Origin: Atrina japonica
Taxonomy: Eukaryota > Mollusca > Bivalvia > Pterioida > Pinnidae
Reading direction: 5' to 3'
DNA: 64,000 bases
NCBI GenBank assembly: GCA_030159075.1
Contig: BROG01000249.1
Location: 775,001-839,000, forward strand
In this document: positions 11,007 to 23,079 of the stretch, piece after piece
Layout of the letters: the number at the start of each line of letters is the position of its first letter
Numbering within the stretch: position 1 is the stretch's first letter
Made by a program: the position numbers and the translations under genes
The notes under the pieces: model-generated
Databases searched by the model: none
Told to the model about the DNA's origin: nothing
What the model saw: only the letters and a program-made list of their open reading frames with translations

Positions 11007-11441
11007 GGAAAAACACCTGCTTTGTTTACAACATGGGCGCAGACATTTTGGACACCCAAAGTTGTGCGGAGGGAGGGTAAAATGAGCCCAGAGATCTGAT
11101 TGGTCATTAAATGAATAATTAGTTTTGCCATTATTAAGTGAAATTAAGGTGATAAAAAAGATACATGAATATTGGTAGTACTTTGGAAATTATAGGGTCA
11201 GATGGTTGAAAATTGAAAGGGAGGGGTCATATGAGAATAGATATTTTCCTTTGGTGCGGAATATTACGAGTTGTAAACAAGTGAAAATTTGAAGTAGAAA
11301 TGCAACGGCAACCTATACTTTTGATTGTATATTTTGTTATCAAAAATATTGATCTTTCAGCACAGGGTACTTATTTGACCCAGATTTAATAAACATGAAA
11401 GTGACAGTGACCTATGGGAAAATATTTGGTGGTGTCTGTCC
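11007..11441 (+). repeat. Dispersed direct duplication, copy 1
   Basis: From ggaaaaacacctgctttg to ggtgtctgtcc this sequence matches 13437-13901 at high identity in the same orientation. Copy 1 lacks about 28 bases present in copy 2 between two 'cct' triplets, consistent with a microhomology deletion. There is no convincing coding potential. It may be two copies of one transposon or a local segmental duplication. The stretch 10608-11006 holds no other feature. Confidence 0.9.
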
Positions 11442-13436
11442 TATAGAGAAATGCACATTTGACACATGTAGGCTGGATGAAGCCTTAAAATAAGTCATTT
11501 CTCTCATTTTTATCACCTAAGTTGCAATTCATTCACTTTTACTCATACTTTTAAACAGATTTGAGGGTCTCTATGAAATGGAGCACCTGTTGGGGGTCCA
11601 CAAGGTGCAAATTTAATAGGTGTGCTGCCTCTACACATATTATTATGCATTTGTTGCATATTGAGATCTCTTAATTTTATCTGTATGTTTTATATTACAC
11701 CTAGAACTAATAGTTTATCATTTATTGGTCAAAATTCCATCTGTACTTGGAAAATTCAAGTATACCCCCCACCCTCTCCTACAAACATGCACATGTTCTT
11801 TTATAAAAAAATCATATAGTTATGGTTATGCATAGTGACTAATTTTAGCAAAATATTTTGGAAATGATGTTTCTATTGTAAATTTTAACTCATTTGAATT
11901 AAAATCAGACCTTTTTGAGGTAAAGACTGGTTGATTTTCTTCTTTTGAGGGCAAAATCTACATATTGGACCATGTCATTTTACTCGTGCAGTGTATTTTG
12001 TACCTTTAGCTATATATATGTACTGTATCTGAAGGGTAAGAACCATCTCATTTTTAAGAAAATTGTATTAAACTGCATTTCAGCATTTAAGTCTCATCAG
12101 TAAAATATTTCATCATGCCATATACACTGAAAACAGTATAAAAATTAATTTAAATACACCCCCCTCCCCTTTATGCTGATCTGTACACAAGAATTTCCAC
12201 ATTGTGGTTAGGTCATATTGTGTTAAATTTGGGTAATAGATAATTTGTAAATAAAAAAATTCTGTAGAAATAGGGCGCTTTAACATTTTTTTCATAATCT
12301 ATCAACATTTTAACCTGTAGAAGGAAAATTTCAATTTTTTAAATCCAGGAAATATTGTCCAATAAGAGATTTTTATCTAATTATCATACTCAAGTACCTG
12401 TAAAGATAATTATAAAGTATCAATTATATTTTTTTCTGTATTAACTCATCTGATATTCATTCAAGTTGCATGTTTTCATAAGTTTTCTAAATATTCAGTC
12501 ATGCATTTTTTGTTTGAATCACTCCCCCTTCCAGCAAATGTCACTTAACACTCTCTTGGGGTCATACCAGACAAAAATTAACACCTGATATTGACTTTTA
12601 CTGGTTTCAAAACTTAGTATAATTAAAATTTGACTTAGTTTTTCATCTGAAACAGAACTATAAAGATGTCATATCCTTTTAAAAGCAATTTGACTAGCAT
12701 TTTGCACCATTTAAGTGTCAGTCATTTTAAAGTCAGACTCAGTTATCTGCTCTCTGTATTTAATTAGTTACATCATGAGACTGTAATTAAGGGATGAAAC
12801 AAAACATGGACATGTCTGAAAATGATTACATAACATATCTTATATAAATGAACACAATAAGTCTATTGAAATGTGTTGTATGTAAGGGTATCCCCTCCCA
12901 GAAGTTTTACACTTTTATTAAGGGTGCACTTCATTCCTTGTCAATAAAAGCAATTTGATGATATAAAAAATGACATGGTTTATTTTTAAGTGAGCTTCAG
13001 AAATTCTTCTTTACTTCTGGCGACTAATTGGTTCCATGCTCATTAAGAAATGATCCAAATTTTAAGTTTTTGTGAAGAAAATGGTATATTTTGTCACTTT
13101 TTATATTATTAAGTGGTACCGTCTACCCTTATTTGATATCATGGTCAATATTGGTAAATAATGGTATGAAATCATTCAAAATAATGAAGTGTATGTGTTA
13201 CAGACAATTCTGAATGAAAATCATGAAAGAAAAACAGACAACTTCTTCATATAATGTATTTATTTGTTAATATCAATGAATGGGATTGAGAGGTAGGGGT
13301 GTGACACATTATAGATTGTGTTTTCTCTTCAGGTTGGGTTCCCATCCTCATTATTAAGGGGGCTTGGTGTACAGTTAATGAGATTTCCAAAAAATGCAAA
13401 ATGACCATTTTTGGCAATGTTTTGGATAAATCTATA
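11442..13436. other. Intronic stretch without recognisable features
   Basis: Two kilobases of AT-rich intron lie between the duplicated segments. The short frames at 11622-11819 (+) and 12113-12295 (-) lack composition or motifs suggesting a gene. No inverted termini or tandem periodicity were seen. Confidence 0.6.
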
Positions 13437-13901
13437 GGAAAAACACCTGCTTTGTTTACAACATGGGCGCAGACATTTTGGACACCCAAAGTTGTGCGGA
13501 GGGATGGTAAAATGAGCCCAGAGATCTGTATTTGGTCATTAAATGAAAAAATTAGTTTTGCCATTAATAAGTGAAATTAAGGTGATAAAAAAGATACATG
13601 AATATTGGTAGTACTTTGGAAATTATAGGGTTGATGGTTGAAAATTGAAAGGGAGGGGTCATATGAGAATAGATATTTTCCTTTGGTGCAGAATACTACG
13701 AGTTGTAAACAAGTGAAAATTTGAAGTAGAAATGCAACAGCAACCTACACTTTTGATTGCATATTTTGTTATCAAAAATATTGATCTTTCAGCACAGGGT
13801 ACTTATTTGACCCAGATTTAATAAACATGGGAGTGACAGTGACCTGAAGTTTTGTAAATTAGCATTGAGGCCTATGGGAAAATATTTGGTGGTGTCTGTC
13901 C
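13437..13901 (+). repeat. Dispersed direct duplication, copy 2
   Basis: This is the longer partner of 11007-11441. It keeps the segment gaagttttgtaaattagcat that copy 1 lost, and otherwise differs by scattered substitutions such as gcggaggga/gggagg. A 105-residue minus-strand frame overlaps it (13247-13564). The frame is not conserved in copy 1 and is probably spurious. Confidence 0.9.
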
Positions 13902-14279
13902 AGATATACTGCTTAAACTAGTCCAAATAAAATCTCATAGCTTCACCCAGACAGATATATGTTGTAGAATAAGAAATATTTTGTTGGAGTTTTAATTTGG
14001 TTTACTTTGTAGTTTTATTTATCAACTAAAATAAAGCCATTACACAAAATCTAAATAAAAGATACTCCGACATAATACTAGCTTTGTGTACACAAATTGT
14101 TTTTATTTTGTATGTGTATGTCTTAGTTATAAACGTTCCTGATTTACTTATTGAATTGGTAAAAAAAACAACACAAATCAGGTAAAAACACAATATGTGC
14201 AACAACCTACTTTGAAAAAATTATCCATTAGAAGCAATTTTTTTTCAAATTGTGTAAAGGATGGCACAGTCTCAATTGG

Positions 14280-14281
<2 letters not shown>

Positions 14282-14341
<60 letters not shown>
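14282..14341. repeat. (TA)n microsatellite
   Basis: An uninterrupted run of about 30 TA dinucleotides lies in intron 1. Confidence 0.98.
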
Positions 14342-14345
<4 letters not shown>

Positions 14346-14454
14346 CATTTAAATCAGATCCAGTTCAACAAGAGTAGAAAAAAAAATTCAAAGTGCATTA
14401 ATGAAGTTCATTCTTCAATTTACCTTTTCAACCAGCATCATTATGCAAAATACA

Positions 14455-16287
14455 TGTGGAAGGTCTCTGTAGTGATGATTTATATCTGTAGTCTGAACAC
14501 AGTGGGAGGTCTCTGTAGTGACCATTTAGATCTGTAGTCTGAACACAGTGGGAGGTCTCTGTAGTGACCATTTAGATCTGTAGTCTGAACACAGTGGGAG
14601 GTCTCTGTAGTGACCATTTAGATCTGTAGTCTGAACACAGTGGGAGGTCTCTGTAGTGACCATTTAGATCTGTAGTCTGAACACAGTGGGAGGTCTCTGT
14701 AGTGACCATTTAGATCTGTAGTCTGAACACAGTGGGAGGTCTCTGTAGTGACCATTTAGATCTGTAGTCTGAACACAGTGGGAGGTCTCTGTAGTGACCA
14801 TTTAGATCACTGAGTGTGGAGGTCTCTGTAGTGACCATTTAGATCTGTAGTCTGAACACAGTGGGAGGTCTCTGTAGTGACCATTTAGATCTGTAGTCTG
14901 AACACAGTGGGAGGTCTCTGTAGTGACGAGTTAGATGTGTAGTCTGAACACAGTGGAAGGTCTCTGTAGCAATGATCTAGATGTGTAGTCTGAATACAGT
15001 GGATGGTCTCTGTAGTGATGAGTTAGATGTGCAGTCTGAACACAGTGTAAGGTCTCTGTAGCGATGAGTTAGATGTGCAGTCTGAACACAGTGGAAGGTC
15101 GTTGTAGCAATGAGTTAGATCTGCAGTCTGAACACAGTGGAAGGTCTCTGTAGCGATGAGTTAGATCTGCAGTGTGAACACAGTGGAAGGTCGTTGTAGC
15201 AATGAGTTAGATCTGCAGTCTGAACACAGTGGAAGGTCTCTGTAGCAATGTGTTAGATCTGTAGTCTGAACACAGTGGAAGGTCTCTGTAGCGATGAGTT
15301 AGATCTGCAGTCTGAACACAGTGGAAGGTCGTTGTAGCAATGAGTTAGATCTGCAGTCTGAACACAGTGGAAGGTCTCTGTAGCGATGAGTTAGATCTGC
15401 AGTGTGAACACAGTGGAAGGTCTCTGTAGCAATGAGTTAGATCTGTAGTCTGAACACAGTGGAAGGTCTCTGTAGCGATGAGTTAGATCTGTAGTCTGAA
15501 CACAGTGGAAGGTCTCTGTAGCGATGAGTTAGATGTGTAGTCTGAACACAGTGGAAGGTCTCTGTAGTGATGAGTTAGATCTGCAGTTTGAACACAGTGG
15601 AAGGTCTCTGTAGCAATGAGTTAGATCTGTAGTCTGAACACAGTGGAAGGTCTCTGTAGCGATGAGTTAGATCTGTAGTCTGAACACAGTGGAAGGTCTC
15701 TGTAGCGATGAGTTAGATGTGCAGTCTGAACACAGTGGAAGGTCTCTGTAGTGATGAGTTAGATCTGCAGTTTGAACACAGTGGAAGGTCTCTGTAGTGA
15801 TGAGTTAGATCTGCAGTATGAACACAGTGGATGGTCTCTGTAGTGATGATCTAGATGTGCAGTCTGAACACAGTGGAAGGTCTCTGTAGCAATGTGTTAG
15901 ATCTGTAGTCTGAACACAGTGGAAGGTCTCTGTAGCAATGTGTTAAATCTGTAGTCTGAACACAGTGGAAGGTCTCTGTAGCAATGTGTTAGATCTGTAG
16001 TCTGAACACAGTGGAAGGTATCTGTAGCAATGTGTTAGATCTGTAGTCTGAACACAGTGGGAGGTCTCTGTAGTGATGATCTAGATGTGCAGTCTGAACA
16101 CAGTGGGAGGTCTCTGTAGCGATGAGTTAGATCTGCAGTCTGAACACAGTGGAAGGTCTCTGTAGTGATGATCTAGATGTGCAGTCTGAACACAGTGGTA
16201 GGTCTCTGTAGCAATCTGTTGGATCTGTAGTCTGAATACAGTGGAAGGTCTCCCTGTGGAAGGTCTCTGTAGTAATGATTTGGATCT
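14455..16287. repeat. 46-bp minisatellite, ~40 units
   Basis: Each unit contains gtctgaacacagtggaaggt followed by ctctgtag and a variable segment. Two subfamilies are segregated. The left third (14515-14905) is nearly uniform and carries gtgaccatttagatctgtag. The rest carries gcgatgagttagatctgcag and related forms, with higher-order repetition. The right end decays into taatgatttggatctat. Minus-strand frames here (for example 16081-16311) are by-products of the array. Confidence 0.97.
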
Positions 16288-18245
16288 ATACTTTACTATA
16301 TAGTTGTTCATAAAGCCTTTAGATATGGCTGACCAGGAAAGACAATCATATTATTTTCATTCATTTCAAAACCAAAGGGTCAAATTAATTATTTTTAACA
16401 TCACTAATGTTAAATTATTAATTATAATGAAATAACTATAACTTCAGTTTTGCCCTAAAAACATCTAGGTATTTATTTACCATCAAAGGTTATTGTTTAA
16501 TTAATATCTTTAGTCAGTATGGGAAAATGATGTGATTTCTCACTTTTTATATTACAAGAAACAGCTGTATACAGAATATATCTTGAAACCAGATTTCATT
16601 ACAGTAATTTATTACATTTAAGTGTTAATCCTTAGTCCGAGGTATTAGATATAACATTAGCTTGGTAACAGACAGAATGTAGGATATCAATCATCTGTTT
16701 GATGTCATGATAAAGGTATTATAACTTTAATTTTATAATTATGTAATGTTGATTTATGTGCTATATAAATATAATAATGATTTACTCCCGATTTCTGCTA
16801 CCTGTGCATTACCTTACAAAACTCCAGGTGTGTTCAATAAACTGACTTTTCCCAGGATGCAATTAAGCATATCAGTAGATCTATTTACATGTACAGGTGA
16901 GCTTAGTCTACTTGTTAACACATACATGTAGTTATTTATATACCTGACTTTATATCTGTTCTATGTTGATAGGTAAAATACACAAACAAAACACAAAGCA
17001 CAGTTGTTCTAATTATCAATAAGTCTTAGCACAGAGATACAGGCAACTAGCAATTCCTTATAACAAAAATCAGTAAAACACTTAAGACTGTAAATAAGTG
17101 TTATGATAGAAATAGAATCATGAGAGATATGTACTATGTCACAAATTTATCATTTGTTTCAGTGCCAAGTGCTCAGAAGATTATGTTACTGGTTTGTTGG
17201 AGAAGAATTATATGGCAATAATGATCAACATCAAGTGTGATACATCCTCTACATTTGAAAAGCTTGCAATTCCTTCATGTCAGTGAAATATCATTACAGG
17301 GATATCAAACAATTGAAAATAAACAAAAACCTTACCCACTGGCCTAAACTGTCACCTGATCAGTATTACCAACCAACACATTGTGGTTGTGCATTGGAAG
17401 ATGCCAACCATATGCAATGAAAAATATTGTAAAGAAAAATAAAAAGAGGCCCAACGGGCATTAAAGACACATTGCCTCTGATGCAGTGTATCATTTTAAA
17501 TGTAACAAAAATGTCTGCCTATGGAGGATATTAAATGGGGGTGTTTAAAAAACGATAATATTATTATTATTTTCACAATAACAATAGACCCTTTCACATT
17601 ACCTGTGTTCCTACTAATCTCACCTGTACACAGACACAGTGGTATAGTAGACTCTATATAACCTGGCAGGTGAAATCTTGTCAACCCTTTCTTGACCTGG
17701 ATGAGTTTAAATTTTAGGTAATAAAGCATAACATTGAAATGACACTTACTAGAGTAATCGTTCCTACTTTACTATACATAAGAGAGTATCCAGTGAGGAA
17801 TAGAACGTTTTTCCTGTGCAGCTTGTCATAACTGAATAGTGGATAGAATCATCCGAAAGATAATCAAAAGGTTACTTCGACCTGCCATATTATGTGAATC
17901 AGACAATATCACAAGACATTTTGTGCCCAAGACAAATAGTACCCACCCATTGTTCAATGCGTTAAATTTGAATTTAATTGGGTATGATATGTGATGGGTA
18001 AAACTTCTTGTTACAACCAGAAAGTGGTAAGTGGGCAGGTGAGATAAGTTAGAAAGTAGTTATCGTGAAAAGGTCTGTTGTTTTAAAGTTGAAATAACAG
18101 CTTTAAGGAAATATAAAAAATTATGTTTACCTGATGTAAGACATTGTTTTTTAAAGGTTTACATCACCTAGGTTACCTAGATCAACACACATCAAATATA
18201 CTGGATCTAATACTCATTGCTCAAACTGCTAAGGCCCTGGAAAGT
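16288..18245. other. Intron 1 stretch, mostly unique
   Basis: AT-rich intron with no supported gene. At 17446-17462 the phrase aagaggcccaacgggca resembles the start of an interspersed repeat family seen again near 61300. At 17859-17905 a 45-bp segment (ataatcaaaaggttac ... tatgtgaatcagac) is the inverted counterpart of 25044-25088. The frames at 16746-16931 (+) and 17496-17729 (-) are not convincing. Confidence 0.6.
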
Positions 18246-18595
18246 CTAGAAATGTATCTTTTCACTAGAGAAAGTAAGATGTGTATACACCTAGAAATGT
18301 ATCTTTTAACTAGAGATGTGCATGAACTTAAAGTAAGATGTGTATACACCTAGAAATGTATCTTTTCACTAGAGATGTGCATGAACTTAAAGTAAGATGT
18401 GTATACACCTAGAAATGTATCTTTTAACTAGAGATGTGCATGAACTTAAAGTAAGATGTGTATACACCTAGAAATGTATCTTTTAACTAGAGATGTGCAT
18501 GAACTTAAAGTAAGATGTGTATACACCTAGAAATGTATCTTTTCACTAGAGATGTGCATGAACTTAAAGTAAGATGTGTATACACCTAGAAATGT
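18246..18595. repeat. 59-bp minisatellite, 6 units
   Basis: Near-identical units contain gtgtatacacctagaaatgt, then atcttttaactagagatgtg and catgaacttaaagtaagat. The phrase gtgtatacac is a 10-bp palindrome present in each unit. Units differ chiefly by ttaactaga versus ttcactaga. The first unit is shortened. Confidence 0.95.
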
Positions 18596-18727
18596 GGTTT
18601 TTTTTATTCTATAATATCAGTAAACATACTTTCTATTTTCCTATTTTCCACAAAAGTTAAATTTTACCAGTTTTTTTTACATATTGCATCTGTTGTGCAC
18701 ATGTATATTTTTAAATAAAAGGTAATA

Positions 18728-20403
18728 GACAGTTCTCTATGTCAGAGTTCTTTATGACAGAGTTCTTTATGACAGTTCTCTATGACAAAGTTCTTTATGA
18801 CAGTTCTTTATGACACTTCTCTATGACAGAGTTCTTTAGGACAGAGTTCTTTATGATAGTTCTTTATGACAGTTCTTTATGACAGTTCTCTATGACAGAG
18901 TTCTTTATGACAGAGTTCTTTATGACAGTTCTTTATGACAGTTGTCTTTGACAGAGTTCTTTATGACAGAGTTCTTTATGACAGTTCTTTATGATAGTTC
19001 TCTATGACAGAATTCTTTATGACAGAGTTCTTTATGACAGAGTTCTTTTTGACAGTTCTCTATGACAGATTTCTTTATACAAGTTCTTTATGACAGTGCT
19101 CTATGACAGAGTTCTTTATGACAGTTCTTTATGACAGTTCTCTATGACAGAGTTCTTTATGACAGTGTTCTTTATGACAGTTCTCTATGACAGAGTTCTT
19201 TATGACAGAGTTCTTTATGACAGTACTCTATGACAGTTCTTTATGACAGTTCCTTATGACACAGCTCTTTATGACAGTTCTTTATGACAGAGTTCTTTAT
19301 GATAGTTCTTTATGACAGTTCTTTATGACAGTTCTCTATGACAGAGTTCTTTATGACAGAGTTCTTTATGACAGTTCTTTATGACAGTTCTCTTTGACAG
19401 AGTTCTTTATGACATAGTTCTTTATGACAGTTCTTTATGATAGTTCTCTATGACAGAATTCTTTATAACAATGTTCTTTATGACAGAGTTCTTTATGACA
19501 GTTCTTGATGACAGAGTTCTTTATGACAGAGTTCTTTATGACAGTTCTTTATGACAGTTCTCTGAGAGTTCTTTATGACAATACTCTATGACAGAGTTCT
19601 TTATGACAGTTCTCTATGACAAAGTTCTTTATGACATAGTTCTTTATGACAGAGTTCTTTTTGACAGTTATCTATGACAGAGTTCTTTATGACAGAGTTC
19701 TTTATGACAGTTCTCTATGACAGAGTTCTTTATGACAGTTCTTTATGACAGTTCTCTATGACATAGTTCTTTATGACAGTTCTTTATGACAGTTCTCTAT
19801 GACAGAGTTCTTTATGATAGAGTTCTTTATGACAGAGTTCTTTTTGACAGTTCTTTATGACAGAGTTCTTTATGACAGTTTTTTATGACAGTTCTCTATG
19901 ACAGAGTTCTTTATGACAGAGTTCTTTATGACAGTTCTCTATGACAGAGTTCTTTATGACAGTTCTTTATGACAGTTCTCAATGACAGAGTTCTTTATGA
20001 CAGTTCTCTATGACAGAGTTCTTTATGACAGAGTTCTTTATGACAGTTCTCTATGACAGAGTTCTTTGTGACAGTTCTCTATGACAGAGTTCTTTATGAC
20101 AGTTCTTTATGACAGTTCTTTATGACAGAGTTCTTTATGACAGTTCTCTATGACAGAGTTCTTTATGACAGAGTTCTTTATGACAGTTCTCTATGACAGA
20201 GTTCTTTATGACAGAGTTCTTTATGACAGTTCTTTATGACAGAGTTCTCTATGACAGAGTTCTTTATGACAGTTCTCTATGACAGAGTTCTCTATGACAG
20301 AGTTCTTTATGACAGTTCTCTATGACAGAGTTCTTTATGACAGAGTTCTTTATGATGGTTCTCTATGACAGAGTTCCTTATGACATTATGACAGAGTTTT
20401 TTA
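18728..20403. repeat. 13/15-bp minisatellite array
   Basis: More than 110 short units of the form agttctttatgacag or agttctctatgacagag alternate in irregular order, giving 28-44 bp higher-order patterns. The array ends about 200 bp downstream (in gene sense) of the signal-peptide exon, so it sits at the very start of cyclooxygenase intron 1. Confidence 0.97.
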
Positions 20404-20606
20404 TGTACAGATATATCTGAAGGATTACTTAACTATGTGGTGTTCAGGTTGTGGTCTCTCAAGACAGGTTCCACTAGCTGTACAACACTAGCTGTAAAGG
20501 CCAAATTTGAATTTGAAATTTGACCTTTGAACTTATATCTGGATGTTGTTTTAAATCTCGATACACTGAATTATAAATTATAAACAGTTATGTAACAGAC
20601 ACTTAC

Positions 20607-20673
20607 CTGAAGAGGTATGACTGCAGATGGCTACCAATATAATACTGCACACTACTGCTGCTTTACAATCCAT
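20607..20673 (-). CDS. PTGS: Prostaglandin G/H synthase, start and signal-peptide exon
   Basis: On the minus strand an ATG at 20673-20671 opens 22 codons plus one base, ending at a consensus donor (cttcag|gtaagtgt). The translation begins MDCKAAVVCSIILVAIC and continues SHTSS, an ordinary signal peptide that targets the enzyme to the ER lumen. The leftover G joins the GT of the EGF exon (6850) to give Gly, then NPCC. Human PTGS2 likewise has SHT just before its NPCC, which supports the pairing. The exon extends upstream to about 20687, where attttattttcag forms an acceptor, so the ATG exon is preceded by an intron in the 5'UTR. The intron to the next coding exon is 13,756 bp. The start choice is firm because it is the only in-frame ATG between the acceptor and the hydrophobic core. 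Confidence 0.88.
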
Positions 20674-20687
20674 TATGTTTATACTAT
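20674..20687 (-). other. 5'UTR part of exon and upstream splice acceptor
   Basis: Fourteen bases (atagtataaacata on the minus strand) lie between the ATG and a T-rich acceptor ending cag at 20690-20688. This implies a non-coding first exon further upstream. The promoter is therefore not adjacent to this exon. Confidence 0.6.
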
Positions 20688-21070
20688 CTGAAAATAAAAT
20701 TAAGGACATTATCATAACTCCCCTGTAGCAATGATAACTGCAGGTAGATTATCAATTTGGCATTTTTGCACTGCCTACACTGTAACTTCCTGCTTTCTAA
20801 ACATGCAATGAACATGATGGACTTGAGTCTGCTTCAAGCATGTAATTCTTCCACACAGTTACAAAATAATATTTGAGTGACACAGATGTGTAGGGGGATT
20901 TCCTGTCTTCATCATAAACAGTAACATTGTGTATTGTTATTTACACCAGTACTTAAAGGCCCTGTGGTTTCAAGTACCCGAAATCACTCATAGCTAATTA
21001 ATATTTATAAAGTAGTAGGTGTGTACAATATATCCAAATCACAGTTAGTTGTGATCTGCAATGGAACATA
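20688..21070. other. Upstream flank, no feature seen
   Basis: Probably 5'UTR intron of the cyclooxygenase gene. No repeat, promoter motif or coding frame could be supported. Confidence 0.5.
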
Positions 21071-22078
21071 TTGTGTAGTCTGTAGTCCATAGTCCGTTGA
21101 TCTAATACAATTGTTTAAAAGCCTTGATCTGATTACATGTATTGATGAATGTGAGCACCGTTTACTCGCATTGGTTGAGGCTTCACAAATAATAAAAATA
21201 TGCACAAGTGATTTGGAGCACATGAAACCATCTGTTGGAAAGGTTCTAGACCATGGTTTTACCATGATACGGCTCCCAATACTATTTGTTTAGATTTCAA
21301 GACTAATTTTGGAATCACTATGTCTGATTTTTCAGTTGTTTATATGACAGGACAGAAAATTGGCGTGTACAAATGTATTTGTTTAAGAATAACCTTTAAG
21401 GAATACATGTATACCATTAGTAAGATCGTCATTGCACATAGTAAACTGTCTTATAGGAATATTGGAAGTAGTCTTTGAATTGTAATTACTTAAATCATTA
21501 CACTGCAATGTCATATGCATATGAAATAAAAATCATGTCTAACTTGACCAGGGGCTGAAAATTTTCTTTCAGCTGCTTGGGTCCAGGACTTTTTTGTTAA
21601 AGTTTGCCTGGGTCCGGTCCTCTAACATATGGGTCAAATAACAATAAATCTAAGTCAGAGTTTTAATATTATCAATCAATACAAGTAACAATTACATGTA
21701 TCAAAGGTGGGAACACAAAATTATATAAACCAAAAGCTGCCACAAAATCATATGAGAAATTGACAATTTAACATTACAAAGGAAAGAAATAAAGTTTAGA
21801 AATAAAGAAATTGACAGAATAGTCATTCACTGATTCAGACTTGTTACGTCCTCGGACCTACACAGCAAGAAAAGGACCGAGTCCGAAAGTAAAATATGTA
21901 GGTCCCGGACCTCGGACTTAAGGAATTTTCAGCCCCTGCTTGACATGATCACATAAATTTTGTATAAACATCTTGTTATGCCACTGAAAACGGGATTTTC
22001 AAATGAAACTGCACTGCTTGCAAACACCACATAATTTTCACGTATATAGCACTCATTTCAACCTACTAAAACATGTGT
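21071..22078 (+). repeat. Dispersed repeat family A, copy 1 (interrupted)
   Basis: From the gttgatctaatacaattgtt segment to caacctactaaaacatgtgt this matches 27232-27849 in the same orientation. A 390-bp transposon interrupts it at 21549-21938. Both copies contain gtgagcacc/gcgagcacc ... tttactcgcattgg, which forms a hairpin in copy 2. The identity of the element is unknown. The overlapping 21005-21265 (-) and 21111-21293 (+) frames read the repeat and have no known domain. Confidence 0.85.
21549..21938. mobile_element. hAT-like MITE with TIRs and target duplication
   Basis: The termini caggggctgaaaattttc and gaattttcagcccctg are inverted repeats starting CAGGGG, the usual start of hAT ends. 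The flanks repeat cttgac (21543-21548 and 21939-21944). The related locus at about 27690 reads cttaacatgatcg without the insert, which is a paralogous empty site. The interior has inverted ggtccrgga and ctcggac motifs and no coding frame. A 6-bp duplication is short for hAT (8 bp expected), so the superfamily is tentative. Confidence 0.8.
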
Positions 22079-22655
22079 TCCCACTGCTTTTTCAGAATAG
22101 GGATTTTTGTACCCTATGGGTAGCAAAACTAGGGGTACAAGAATACAAATCAGGGGTACACATACATAAAATTAAATCAAAAGCAAAGAAATGGTTTCAT
22201 TTTACCCATCTGGACCCCATTAATAGATACAAGTGTTTCTGGATCTGATGTAGATACGGTATGTGTATTTAAATTAGCGCACTAATATTTTAGCGCTGTC
22301 AGGGGGTATAGACTTATTAGCGGAATCTTGAATTCATTCAATTATTTTTTTTAGTTTTCTCGTGTATAAAGAATGTCAGGACGGATAAATTTTAGTGATG
22401 CCATTGAACTAGTTCAATGACTTGAGCTCGAAAGTTGTTATATTAGAATACCACTAAAATAAATACACACATAGTATATAAATTGTGACATGATTGCCAT
22501 TTCCAAAGTAAGAGACTGAAAGCCAAATGATGTGAACCACCACCAGATTTAACCAGGAAATCTAAGGTATCATAGAAATAAATGAATTATATCTTAACTT
22601 ATATATTAGGTTATATGTAAATGCAAAATGTCAAAATGTTCATTCTGATTTTTAA
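22079..22655. other. Non-coding flank
   Basis: No gene seen. The 81-residue frame at 22003-22248 straddles the end of dispersed repeat A and has no recognisable domain. Confidence 0.5.
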
Positions 22656-22656
22656 A

Positions 22657-22732
<76 letters not shown>
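22656..22732. repeat. (TA)n microsatellite
   Basis: About 37 TA dinucleotides with one TACATA interruption. Confidence 0.97.
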
Positions 22733-22738
<6 letters not shown>

Positions 22739-23079
22739 CTTCACATGAAAATTTATTCATATATGTCAGTCAAGATAGAATAAAATTTTAAACACCTTCT
22801 AAAATTGTATACATGTAATTGTATAACAATGTTGATTTCATTACAAAACATAAACATCGTTTTGGTTTTATTATCTGCTGCAGGCTACATGTGTGCAAAA
22901 AGAAAGGACTTGCCAACAAAGACAAAACTGAATGGAGGAGTTAATAAATGTGTGACATATGTACAGAAAACGTTAAAAGTCATTATGACATAATAATGTG
23001 ATACATTGGAAATCATTAAAAGCAAAAGGAAATTAATTTTTTAATTGTTTTTCCATATTTGTTAAGATTGAGACATGGA

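Noticed and set aside
13247..13564. 105-residue minus-strand ORF
   Set aside because: It crosses the boundary of the duplicated segment and is not conserved in the other copy.
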